Made by a program: the position numbers and the translations under genes. The notes beneath the pieces were generated by a model. The model worked only from the letters and a program-made list of their open reading frames with translations. It was not told the origin of the DNA and did no database searches. Shown piece after piece: positions 7,362-13,697 of a stretch of 16,034 nt of DNA. This stretch comes from an uncultured Oscillospiraceae bacterium (lineage in GTDB: Bacteria > Bacillota > Clostridia > Oscillospirales > Acutalibacteraceae): assembly GCA_900540865.1 (NCBI GenBank), contig UQHH01000062.1:1-16034 (forward strand). Reading direction: 5' to 3'. Every line of letters starts with the position of its first letter. Position 1 is the stretch's first letter.

Positions 7362-8051
7362 ATGAAGAAAAAAATAACCTTGATTTTTTTTACCGTGTTG
7401 TTGCTGATGCCTGCTGCTCTTACGGCTCCGGCAGGCGCGCAAGGAGTTGACACAGAAGAATATAAAGCCGCGTTTGAACGGTGCCTGATTGAGCAATACG
7501 GTTATTCACAGGAAGCGATAGACGCATATGGGGGACAGTTTCCGTTTTCCTATTATGGTGAAATAAACGGATACGCCGTGTGCTTTGCCGCGCTTGAACC
7601 CACGCCGATGGAAATGACGGCGCAAATCGGGAGGTATAAATTTTTTAACCGGTCGCTTTATACTCCGGACCAGCTGGGTATTTTCCTGATTCAGGGGCAG
7701 GAGGCTGTTCCGCTATGGAAGGCGTATCAAATGGGAATTGTAACAAATATAAAAGATATTGCCGAAATGTTCCCCGTGCAAAACGGTTACGGTTTAGAGG
7801 CGCGCCCGCTTGGGGATACGGACTTGGATGGAGCGCTTATGCTTACCGATGTCCTAACCATGCAGAAGGTGCTTGCGCAGATTATAAAGCTGGAAAATCT
7901 GTATTCTGGCAGCGAAAACGAGTTTTATGTCAGGGAGCTTTGCGACCTGAACCGTGACGGAAAGCTTACGGTGGCGGACGTACTGCTTGCACAGCGGATT
8001 TTAGCGGGTGAGCGGCTTCCTTGGGCGTGGCTGCCCATTCAAGAAGCTTGA
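7362..8051 (+). CDS. Secreted protein with C-terminal type I dockerin-like domain
   Basis: Residues 1-27 form a Sec signal peptide: MKKK, a hydrophobic stretch and a likely cut after AGA. Residues about 28-145 are a domain I cannot name. The pattern of a Tyr/Gly-rich core, then a Leu, an AYQMGIVT-like segment and an acidic helix recalls small secreted proteins of gut Clostridia (from memory, not searched). Residues 151-215 hold two F-hand calcium loops, DTDLDGALMLTD (152-163) and DLNRDGKLTVAD (195-206), each followed by a helix, as in dockerins. The loops are 43 residues apart, slightly more than usual. Dockerins bind cohesins on scaffoldins or cell-surface proteins; no cohesin or glycoside hydrolase is in this window. 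A GAAGG ribosome site precedes the ATG. The gene diverges from acnA. Confidence 0.82.
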   Translation: MKKKITLIFFTVLLLMPAALTAPAGAQGVDTEEYKAAFERCLIEQYGYSQEAIDAYGGQFPFSYYGEINGYAVCFAALEPTPMEMTAQIGRYKFFNRSLYTPDQLGIFLIQGQEAVPLWKAYQMGIVTNIKDIAEMFPVQNGYGLEARPLGDTDLDGALMLTDVLTMQKVLAQIIKLENLYSGSENEFYVRELCDLNRDGKLTVADVLLAQRILAGERLPWAWLPIQEA

Positions 8052-8089
8052 GCTTTTATAGGGATTGCGGCGGCAGATAAAAAAACATG

Positions 8090-8125
8090 AAAAGAAAGCG
8101 GCGCGCTGAATTATCAGCGCGCCGC
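8090..8125 (-). terminator. Terminator of the cyclophilin-thioredoxin unit, possibly bidirectional
   Basis: A 12-bp perfect stem (8098-8109 with 8114-8125) with loop ATTA is followed on the minus strand by TTTCTTTTC. It lies 18 bases past the trxA stop. On the plus strand it is the only hairpin after the dockerin gene, but only CTGTTT follows it there, so it would be weaker in that direction. Confidence 0.8.
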
Positions 8126-8143
8126 CTGTTTGCGTGTGATTCT

Positions 8144-8467
8144 TTACAGATAGCTTTGCAGTATACCGCGGTAGGCGTCCACCGGCTTAAAGCCGACCTC
8201 ACGGTTTACCTCCTGGCCGTCCTTAAAAAAGACGACGGTCGGTATGCTCATGACGCCGAACCGCTCGGCAAGGCCCTTTTCCTGGTCGACGTCGACCTTG
8301 GCAACAACCGCCTTGCCCGCAAATTCGCTTGCGAGCGATTCAATTACGGGCGCCAGCATTTTGCACGGGCCGCACCAGGTCGCCCAGAAGTCTACGACCA
8401 CAAGACTGTTTTCGCTTATCATGGAATCAAAATCCGATTCCGTGGGATGCATGATATTCTCAGACAT
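8144..8467 (-). CDS. trxA: Thioredoxin
   Basis: This small cytoplasmic dithiol oxidoreductase keeps protein thiols reduced and serves as electron donor to reductases. The 107 residues are a single thioredoxin fold. The active site is WCGPC (Cys32 and Cys35), and the conserved cis-proline is Pro76 in GVMSIPTVVFF. An AAGGAGG ribosome site precedes the ATG. The gene lies 61 bases downstream of the lipoprotein cyclophilin with no terminator between, so the two are probably co-transcribed. No thioredoxin reductase gene is adjacent. Confidence 0.96.
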   Translation of the reverse strand: MSENIMHPTESDFDSMISENSLVVVDFWATWCGPCKMLAPVIESLASEFAGKAVVAKVDVDQEKGLAERFGVMSIPTVVFFKDGQEVNREVGFKPVDAYRGILQSYL

Positions 8468-8528
8468 AACAAATCCTCCTTATTCCTTTTCCTTATCGTT
8501 TCCGTTTTTTTGCCGATTATGAAAACGG

Positions 8529-9443
8529 TCAACCGCCGAAGGCTGTGATTTCTATGCTTTCGATTATAACATCCTTTTCCGGTTTACTGCTGCCATCGAC
8601 CTTTACCGCGGCAATTTCATCTACAATGTCCATTCCTTCGTAAACCTGCGCAAAAACCGTATGGCCGCGGTCGATTGCGTTGAACGCGCCGTCGAGCGTC
8701 GGGTTTCCGCCGTTGTCCGTATAAAGCTTTTTTACCTCGTCCGGTACCTCGTCGGTATCGAGGCAAGCGATATAATTGATATTCTGCGTAAAGGTTTGCA
8801 GCGCGCCGGAGGCGACATACTGGGATAGCATTTGATGGACCTGCTTCCACTGGCTTTCGAGCGTTTCCCAGCCCTCAAAGCTTTCCTTTGACTTCTGATT
8901 AATAAAGAACTGGCTGCCGTTTGTGTCGGCGCCGCTGTTTGCCATTGCGACTGAGCCTCTGAGGTTAAAGAGCTTGTCCGAAAATTCGTCTTCAAAGCTG
9001 TCCCCGTAAATGCTCACTCCGCCGGTGCCGTTGCCCTTGGGGTCGCCGCCCTGAATCATAAAGTCCTGGATAACCCTATGGAATGTCAGGCCGTCAAAAT
9101 AGCCGTCCTTCGCGTGCGTGATAAAGTTTTCCACGGTTTTAGGCGCCGCCTCCGGGAAAAAGCGCAGGGAGATGTCGCCCATGCTCGTATGCATAATTGC
9201 CACCTGCTCGCCCTTTTCCGGCTGTTCGAGCTGGTAGCCCGCCTTGTGCTCCTCGTCGTGATAAATATTTCGTTCAATGCCAATATCATCAAAATCGACG
9301 AGCTCAACGTTTGCGGAGGAGGTATCGTTTGACTGTGTGCTGGAGGACGCGCCGCTGTCCCCGCAGCCCGTAAGCAGCATAACGGAAGACATCGCAAGTA
9401 CAAGCGCCGCGCAGATGCCCTTTATCAGAATCTTGTTTTTCAT
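8529..9443 (-). CDS. Lipoprotein peptidyl-prolyl cis-trans isomerase, cyclophilin type
   Basis: This is an extracytoplasmic foldase that isomerises Xaa-Pro bonds. Residues 1-27 are a lipoprotein signal ending in the lipobox LTGC (Cys27 lipidated), followed by a Ser/Asn/Thr-rich tether. The cyclophilin domain spans about 80-304. It carries FHRVIQDFMIQGGDPKGNGTGG (catalytic Arg about 123), MANSGADTNGSQFFI (about 167-181) and a final core strand region near AIDRGHTVFAQVYEGMDIVD. An insertion of about 68 residues (182-249), predicted mostly helical, splits the domain between SQFFI and the last core segment. AAAGGAAG precedes the ATG. It is the first gene of a likely two-gene unit with trxA, both concerned with protein folding or thiol state, though on opposite sides of the membrane. 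Confidence 0.92.
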   Translation of the reverse strand: MKNKILIKGICAALVLAMSSVMLLTGCGDSGASSSTQSNDTSSANVELVDFDDIGIERNIYHDEEHKAGYQLEQPEKGEQVAIMHTSMGDISLRFFPEAAPKTVENFITHAKDGYFDGLTFHRVIQDFMIQGGDPKGNGTGGVSIYGDSFEDEFSDKLFNLRGSVAMANSGADTNGSQFFINQKSKESFEGWETLESQWKQVHQMLSQYVASGALQTFTQNINYIACLDTDEVPDEVKKLYTDNGGNPTLDGAFNAIDRGHTVFAQVYEGMDIVDEIAAVKVDGSSKPEKDVIIESIEITAFGG

Positions 9444-9645
9444 TTTTCAGCTTCCTTTCAAATGTCTTATTCATTATTTTATTATATTATCCCTCGCAAT
9501 GCAAGCGATGTTTGTTCATAAATTTACCAGTGATAGAGAATTGATTCTTCTTTTTAGGTAAAGCGCCTGATTTTCTCTGGCATATTCTCAGCTTTTGCCG
9601 GCATATAATGTTTTAGCCGCTACAAAGAATACGGGAGGAAAGAAA

Positions 9646-10587
9646 ATGATAGAATTTTATCCTGAGGGACGGCTGATAGATACGGCCGATAATTTAAACG
9701 CATGCAAATCACAGGCGCACTTGAACGAAGCATACAGCGAGGGCAAAATCCTGGAAGCCAGAGCGGTCATCTGCGATTCTTCCCATAACCTGATTGTCGA
9801 CTTGGGGTGTATGAAGGGGATTATCCCGCGCGAGGAGGGCGCGGTCGGTATACGCGAGGGAACCATGAGAGACATTGCGGTTATTTCGCGTGTAAACAGG
9901 CCGGTTTGTTTTATTATTACCGGATTTGAACGCGACGAAAACGGCAGCCTGACAGCCGTTCTGTCGCGCAGGCAGGCGCAGGAGCGCTGTATTGAGCAAT
10001 ATATCAGCAGGCTTGTTCCAGGTGATGTGATAGACGCGCGCGTCACGCATCTGGAAACGTTTGGCGCGTTTGCAGATATTGGCTGCGGTGTCGTTTCGTT
10101 GATGCCAATCGATACGATATCCGTCTCCCGCATCGAGCATCCCGCCGAGCGGTTTTGTGTCGGTATGGATATCAAGGCGGTTGTAAAAACGGTTGAAAAG
10201 GGGCGTATCAGCCTTTCGCATAAAGAGCTGCTCGGCACCTGGGAAGAAAACGCGCAGCAGTTCAAGCCCGGTGAAACGGTCGCGGGTATTATACGCTCTG
10301 TGGAGGATTACGGCGCCTTTGTAGAGCTTACGCCGAACCTCGCGGGCCTTGCGGAAACAAAAGAGGGTATCCGTTCCGGCCAGCAGGCGAGCGTATACAT
10401 AAAGAACATCATTCCCGCGCGCATGAAAATCAAGCTTATCGTAATCGATACCTTTGAATACGAGTACAAACCGGCACCGCCGAAATATTTTTACGAGGGC
10501 ACGCACATCGACCGTTTCCTGTATTCTCCTAGGGAATCGGATAAGGTGATAGAAAGCTTATTCCAGCCCGCAGCGCAGACAGAATAA
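9646..10587 (+). CDS. Stand-alone protein with three S1 RNA-binding domains
   Basis: This is a probable cytoplasmic RNA-binding protein related to ribosomal protein S1. I see three S1-like OB domains: about 30-108 (divergent, with LIVDLGCMKGIIPREE), 125-193 (GDVIDARVTHLETFGAFADIG ... RISLSHKELLG) and 208-268 (GETVAGIIRSVEDYGAFVELTPNLAGLAE). The tail (270-313) is charged, with no recognised domain. The start is ATG 9646 (313 residues), with GGGAGGAAAG just upstream. A TTG 51 bases earlier lies before a TATAAT box at 9604-9609 and has no ribosome site. It is shorter than E. coli S1 (six domains) and is not fused to IspH as in many Clostridia. Whether it is the translational S1 or an accessory RNA-binding protein cannot be told here. 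Confidence 0.88.
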   Translation: MIEFYPEGRLIDTADNLNACKSQAHLNEAYSEGKILEARAVICDSSHNLIVDLGCMKGIIPREEGAVGIREGTMRDIAVISRVNRPVCFIITGFERDENGSLTAVLSRRQAQERCIEQYISRLVPGDVIDARVTHLETFGAFADIGCGVVSLMPIDTISVSRIEHPAERFCVGMDIKAVVKTVEKGRISLSHKELLGTWEENAQQFKPGETVAGIIRSVEDYGAFVELTPNLAGLAETKEGIRSGQQASVYIKNIIPARMKIKLIVIDTFEYEYKPAPPKYFYEGTHIDRFLYSPRESDKVIESLFQPAAQTE

Positions 10588-10629
10588 AAAACGCCCTGAA
10601 GCCGTCGTTTCCGGTTTCAGGGCGTTTTT
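10586..10629. terminator. Bidirectional terminator between the S1 gene and the DUF2007 gene
   Basis: A 10-bp stem (10591-10600 with 10616-10625) is flanked by A5 on the left and T5 on the right, so both converging transcripts get a T tract after the stem. It fills almost the whole gap between the two stop codons. Confidence 0.9.
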
Positions 10630-10638
10630 ATAAATCGT

Positions 10639-10902
10639 TTATTCTTCCTCTGGAGCGGAAATCCCGTCCAGCAGCTCCTGCGCTTTTTCAAGGTCTTCTC
10701 GATTAACCAGAATATCTGTACCGAAAATATTGGAACCCATCAGGAGCCGCATATAATTGCCGCTTTCCCTGTCCCGCGGGAGAAAGGGCACGCCGTTTTC
10801 CTCTAAAAGGCAGCGGATAATCCCAAGCTCGCAGTCGTCCCTTGCCGTTGTGAGCAGCACGGGCTCCGACTGCTTCCTGTCTTTCCTTTTTTCCTCAAAC
10901 AT
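10639..10902 (-). CDS. Small DUF2007-family protein (putative signal-transducing protein)
   Basis: This 87-residue cytoplasmic protein has a charged N-terminus, then a compact domain with LLTTARDDCELGIIRCLLEENGVPFLPRDRE and DILVNREDLEKAQELL. The pattern of a short strand, a helix, an address-like segment and an ACT-like second half fits the DUF2007 family, whose function is not established. The ribosome site AAGGAGGGCGCGAT before ATG is excellent. It has its own promoter, divergent from that of rmuC, and ends at the shared bidirectional terminator. I assign no biochemical role. Confidence 0.75.
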   Translation of the reverse strand: MFEEKRKDRKQSEPVLLTTARDDCELGIIRCLLEENGVPFLPRDRESGNYMRLLMGSNIFGTDILVNREDLEKAQELLDGISAPEEE

Positions 10903-10944
10903 ATCGCGCCCTCCTTATAAAATACCGTTGTTTTCTTTATCAAT

Positions 10945-10973
10945 AGCATACCATACAGGCTGCAAATTTTCAA
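10945..10973 (-). promoter_or_regulatory. Promoter of the DUF2007 gene
   Basis: On the minus strand, TTGAAA (complement of 10968-10973) is 17 nt from TATGCT (complement of 10945-10950), with a TGG extension before the -10. The position, about 45 bases before the start codon, is appropriate. Confidence 0.65.
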
Positions 10974-11020
10974 TGATTGGTGATTAATACAAACCTATCG
11001 AACGAATTTTCTAAAAACGA

Positions 11021-11049
11021 TTGACACCTGAATCGGCAGGCCCTATAAT
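11021..11049 (+). promoter_or_regulatory. Consensus sigma-A promoter of rmuC
   Basis: TTGACA (11021-11026), a 17-nt spacer and TATAAT (11044-11049) form a perfect sigma-A consensus. The predicted start is near 11056, 30 bases before the rmuC ATG. Confidence 0.9.
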
Positions 11050-11085
11050 CAAAACAGATGTTCTGTATAAAACGGGGGATTTTAA

Positions 11086-12342
11086 ATGGAGATTTATCTG
11101 CTTGCCGCATGTACCGCGCTGCTTTGTATTGCGGTGGTTTTGCTTATCATATTACTGCATGGCTCTAAAAAAAGAGGGGAAACGGGCCGGCTCGACGGGC
11201 TGCTTCAAGATATGGAGCGCCAGAACAGTCTGCTGCGCCAGGAGCTGACAGCAATGACGCAGGGGACAATCAATGCGCTGGGCAATATGATTTCAGAAAA
11301 CCAGCGTGTGTCCGACGAGCATCAGGTACAGCGTTTAAGCCAGCTGGAAAGCCGTTTTAAAACTTTTTCGCTTGAAAACGAGCAAAAGCTCGACTTAATC
11401 CGCGGTTCGGTTGAAAAGCGGCTGAGCTATATCCAGGAGGACAACAACAAACAGCTTGAAAAGATGCGCCAAACGGTGGACGAAAAGCTCCAAAAAACAC
11501 TGGAGGAAAAGATGACCCGTTCCTTTGCGCTCGTCAGCGACCGGCTGGAGCAGGTATATAAGGGCTTGGGAGAAATGCAGAGCCTTGCAAACGGCGTGGG
11601 TGATTTGAAAAAGGTTCTTTCCAACGTAAAGACGCGTGGCGTGCTGGGGGAAATACAGCTCGGTTCTATTTTAAAGGAAATCCTGGCCCCGGGGCAGTAT
11701 GAGGAAAACGCGGTCACAAAAAAGGGCAGCCGCCAGTTCGTAGAGTATGCGGTAAAGCTTCCGGCGGAGGAAGACGGGTTCATTTACCTGCCAATCGATT
11801 CCAAATTTCCGGGCGATACCTACGCTTCGCTGCTTGACGCGCAGGAAAACGGCTCGAAGGAGGAAATCCAGTCGGCGGTGAAAAATTTAATCCAGACGTT
11901 AAAAAACGAGGCGAAGGATATTCGTGACAAATACATAGACCCGCCGAACACGACGGATTTTGCCGTAATGTTCCTGCCGTTTGAGGGACTGTACGCAGAT
12001 GCGGTCAGCCGTGGGCTCGTTGAAACGCTGCAAAGGGAATATAAGGTGAATATCGCCGGGCCGAGCACAATGGCGGCTCTTTTAAACAGCCTGCAGATGG
12101 GTTTTAAAACGCTCGCCGTCCAGAAGCGCAGCGCGGAGGTCTGGAACGTATTGGGAGCGGTCAAAACGGAATTCGATAAATTCGCGGAAATCTTAACGCT
12201 GACACAGCAGCGGCTCGACCAGGCCAATTCTGAGCTCGATAAGCTCGTCGGCGTGCGTACGCGCCAAATCCAGAAAAAGCTTTCCGGTGTTTCTAAGCTT
12301 TCAGAGGGCGAAGCGCTTCTTCTGGACGAGTCTGAGGATTAA
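11086..12342 (+). CDS. rmuC: RmuC-family DNA recombination protein
   Basis: RmuC proteins limit inversions and other rearrangements in E. coli and are related to nucleases; the exact activity is unsettled. Residues 4-25 form an N-terminal membrane anchor. A long coiled coil (about 35-155) is rich in Glu, Gln, Lys and Leu. The RmuC core (about 160-400) includes GVLGEIQLGSILKEILAPGQYEENA, LPIDSKFPGD and FLPFEGLYADAVSRG. Its 418 residues are typical. GGGGGA precedes the ATG. The gene has a perfect promoter, and its 3' end runs into the large hairpin that overlaps the sigG ribosome site, so rmuC read-through and sigG translation may be physically linked. Confidence 0.93.
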   Translation: MEIYLLAACTALLCIAVVLLIILLHGSKKRGETGRLDGLLQDMERQNSLLRQELTAMTQGTINALGNMISENQRVSDEHQVQRLSQLESRFKTFSLENEQKLDLIRGSVEKRLSYIQEDNNKQLEKMRQTVDEKLQKTLEEKMTRSFALVSDRLEQVYKGLGEMQSLANGVGDLKKVLSNVKTRGVLGEIQLGSILKEILAPGQYEENAVTKKGSRQFVEYAVKLPAEEDGFIYLPIDSKFPGDTYASLLDAQENGSKEEIQSAVKNLIQTLKNEAKDIRDKYIDPPNTTDFAVMFLPFEGLYADAVSRGLVETLQREYKVNIAGPSTMAALLNSLQMGFKTLAVQKRSAEVWNVLGAVKTEFDKFAEILTLTQQRLDQANSELDKLVGVRTRQIQKKLSGVSKLSEGEALLLDESED

Positions 12343-12351
12343 AACAAAATA

Positions 12352-12427
12352 ATTGCATGAACCCCCGTTACAACGGCAATACTTACAGAGAAGTAAGAGC
12401 GTTGTCAGGGGGATTTTTTTATGCAAT
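12352..12427 (+). promoter_or_regulatory. Terminator-like hairpin sequestering the sigG ribosome site and start codon
   Basis: CCCCC (12362-12366) pairs with GGGGG (12408-12412), ACAACG (12370-12375) with CGTTGT (12400-12405), and CTTAC (12382-12386) with GTAAG (12393-12397). T7 (12414-12420) follows at once, as in an intrinsic terminator for rmuC. The AGGGGG of the 3' arm is also the only Shine-Dalgarno for the sigG ATG at 12421. An outer helix, ATTGCAT (12352-12358) with ATGCAAT (12421-12427), would pair the start codon itself. The pairing is visible in the sequence; the regulatory role is inferred. Confidence 0.75.
12355..12384 (+). promoter_or_regulatory. Candidate sigma-G/sigma-F type promoter of sigG
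   Basis: GCATG (12355-12359) fits the sigma-G -35 pattern GHATR. After 18 nt, AATACTT (12378-12384) matches the -10 pattern CATWHTA at 5 of 7 positions. The start would fall near 12391, inside the hairpin loop. The match is modest, and such short patterns occur by chance. Confidence 0.35.
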
Positions 12428-13203
12428 ACAACAAAGTGGAAATCTGCGGGGTCAACACCTCGAAGCTCAAGGTGTTAAAAGAAGCGGAAAAGAGGGAATT
12501 GCTCGAAAAAATAAAAAACGGGACCCCAAAGGAACGCGCAAGGGCGCGCGAAGAAATGATAAGCGGCAACCTGCGCCTGGTGCTGAGCGTAATACAGCGT
12601 TTTACAAACCGCGGCGAAAACCCGGACGATTTGTTCCAGGTGGGCTGCATTGGTCTGATTAAGGCAATCGATAATTTTGACTGTACCTTGAAGGTGCGCT
12701 TTTCCACATACGGCGTACCGATGATTATCGGCGAAATCAGGCGTTACCTGCGAGACAATAATTCCATACGCGTCAGCCGCAGTATGCGCGACACGGCGTA
12801 CAAGGCTATGCAGGTCAAGGAACAGATGACGGCGCAGAACAACAAGGAACCGACGGTAGAGGAGATAGCAAAGGCGCTCGATATGCCGAAGGAAAACGTC
12901 GTCCTGGCGCTCGAGGCGATTGTCGAGCCTGTTTCACTTTACGAGCCGGTTTTTTCTGACGGCAGCGACACCATTTATGTCATGGACCAGGTCGGCGACA
13001 AAAACGACGACCGCAACTGGCTCGATGAGATTGCGCTCAAGGAAGCGATTGCGTCGCTTTCCGACCGTGAAAAACGGATATTGTCCCTGCGTTTTTTCAA
13101 GGGCAAAACACAAATGGAGGTCGCCTCGGAAATCGGCATTTCCCAGGCGCAGGTTTCAAGAATCGAAAAGGGCGCGCTGGAGCACATCAAAAAAGATTTA
13201 TAA
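12421..13203 (+). CDS. sigG: Forespore-specific RNA polymerase sigma factor SigG
   Basis: Sigma-G directs late gene expression in the forespore after engulfment. The 260 residues match SigG throughout: the diagnostic N-terminus KVEICGVNTSKL (about 5-16), region 2 with DDLFQVGCIGLIKAIDNFD (69-87) and FSTYGVPMIIGEIRRYLRDN (94-113), region 3, and region 4 with GKTQMEVASEIGISQAQVSRIEKGA. The N-terminus separates it from SigF and SigE. It is an intact, full-length gene, good evidence that the host can sporulate. In Bacillus and many Clostridia sigG follows spoIIGA-sigE; here it follows rmuC. The ribosome site is locked in a hairpin, and a terminator follows the gene. Regulation by sigma-F and by itself is known for the family; a candidate promoter lies in the leader. 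Confidence 0.96.
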   Translation: MQYNKVEICGVNTSKLKVLKEAEKRELLEKIKNGTPKERARAREEMISGNLRLVLSVIQRFTNRGENPDDLFQVGCIGLIKAIDNFDCTLKVRFSTYGVPMIIGEIRRYLRDNNSIRVSRSMRDTAYKAMQVKEQMTAQNNKEPTVEEIAKALDMPKENVVLALEAIVEPVSLYEPVFSDGSDTIYVMDQVGDKNDDRNWLDEIALKEAIASLSDREKRILSLRFFKGKTQMEVASEIGISQAQVSRIEKGALEHIKKDL

Positions 13204-13234
13204 ATTTTAAAACAGATTTTTAAAGCAGATGTAG

Positions 13235-13266
13235 ACAGGCGGATTTTTAAAAACCGCCTGTTTTTT
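13235..13266 (+). terminator. Terminator of sigG
   Basis: An 8-bp stem, ACAGGCGG/CCGCCTGT (13235-13242 with 13254-13261), has an AT-only loop and is followed by a run of T residues to 13266. It lies 31 bases past the sigG stop. Confidence 0.88.
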
Positions 13267-13314
13267 ACACATATTCTAAGGAACAGCGATTATTTGATTT
13301 TCTTTGCGGCTGTC

Positions 13315-13343
13315 TTTACTTTTACACTTTCCTATGGTAAAAT
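13315..13343 (+). promoter_or_regulatory. Promoter of the yerC-methyltransferase-hslO cluster
   Basis: TTTACT (13315-13320), a 17-nt spacer and TAAAAT (13338-13343) with a TGG extension form a fair sigma-A promoter. The start would be near 13350, about 45 bases before the first start codon. Confidence 0.6.
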
Positions 13344-13394
13344 TTTATCGTATGAAAATGCGGTGCGCCGCAAAAAAATAAAGAGGTGCTTTTT

Positions 13395-13697
13395 ATGAAC
13401 TCCAAAATCAAGGACGACAATGTGGATTTTTTGTTCAAGGCGATTCTTTCCCTGAAAACGATGGACGAATGCTACAGCTTTTTCGAGGACCTCTGCACCG
13501 TTCCGGAAATCAAGGCGATGTCGCAGCGTTTTGTCGTGGCGCATATGCTCAGTGAAAAGCGCGTCTACAGCGACATCGTGCATGAAACGGGTGCCAGCAC
13601 CGCGACCATAAGCAGGGTAAACCGTTCCCTGATTTACGGCTGCGACGGCTATGAGCTTGCTTTCAAGCGCATTAAGGATGGGGATTTTAAAAAATGA
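13395..13697 (+). CDS. YerC/YecD family TrpR-related DNA-binding protein
   Basis: This 100-residue all-helical protein is related to the Trp repressor fold. The pattern LFKAILSLKTMDECYSFFEDLCTVPEIKAMSQRF followed by the helix-turn-helix VYSDIVHETGASTATISRVNRSL is typical of the YerC/YecD family in Firmicutes, whose targets are mostly uncharacterised. I start at ATG 13395, which has AAGAGGTG upstream. A GTG three codons earlier overlaps that ribosome site. The stop overlaps the ATG of the methyltransferase in an ATGA, so the two are translationally coupled. Confidence 0.87.
   Translation: MNSKIKDDNVDFLFKAILSLKTMDECYSFFEDLCTVPEIKAMSQRFVVAHMLSEKRVYSDIVHETGASTATISRVNRSLIYGCDGYELAFKRIKDGDFKK

Noticed and set aside
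9595..9645. TTG-started extension of the S1 protein
   Set aside because: It has no ribosome site and contains a likely -10 box (TATAAT, 9604-9609); ATG 9646 has an excellent Shine-Dalgarno.
9709..10506. Minus-strand open frame opposite the S1-domain gene
   Set aside because: It has no ribosome site or recognisable domain, and the plus strand carries clear S1 repeats with a strong Shine-Dalgarno.
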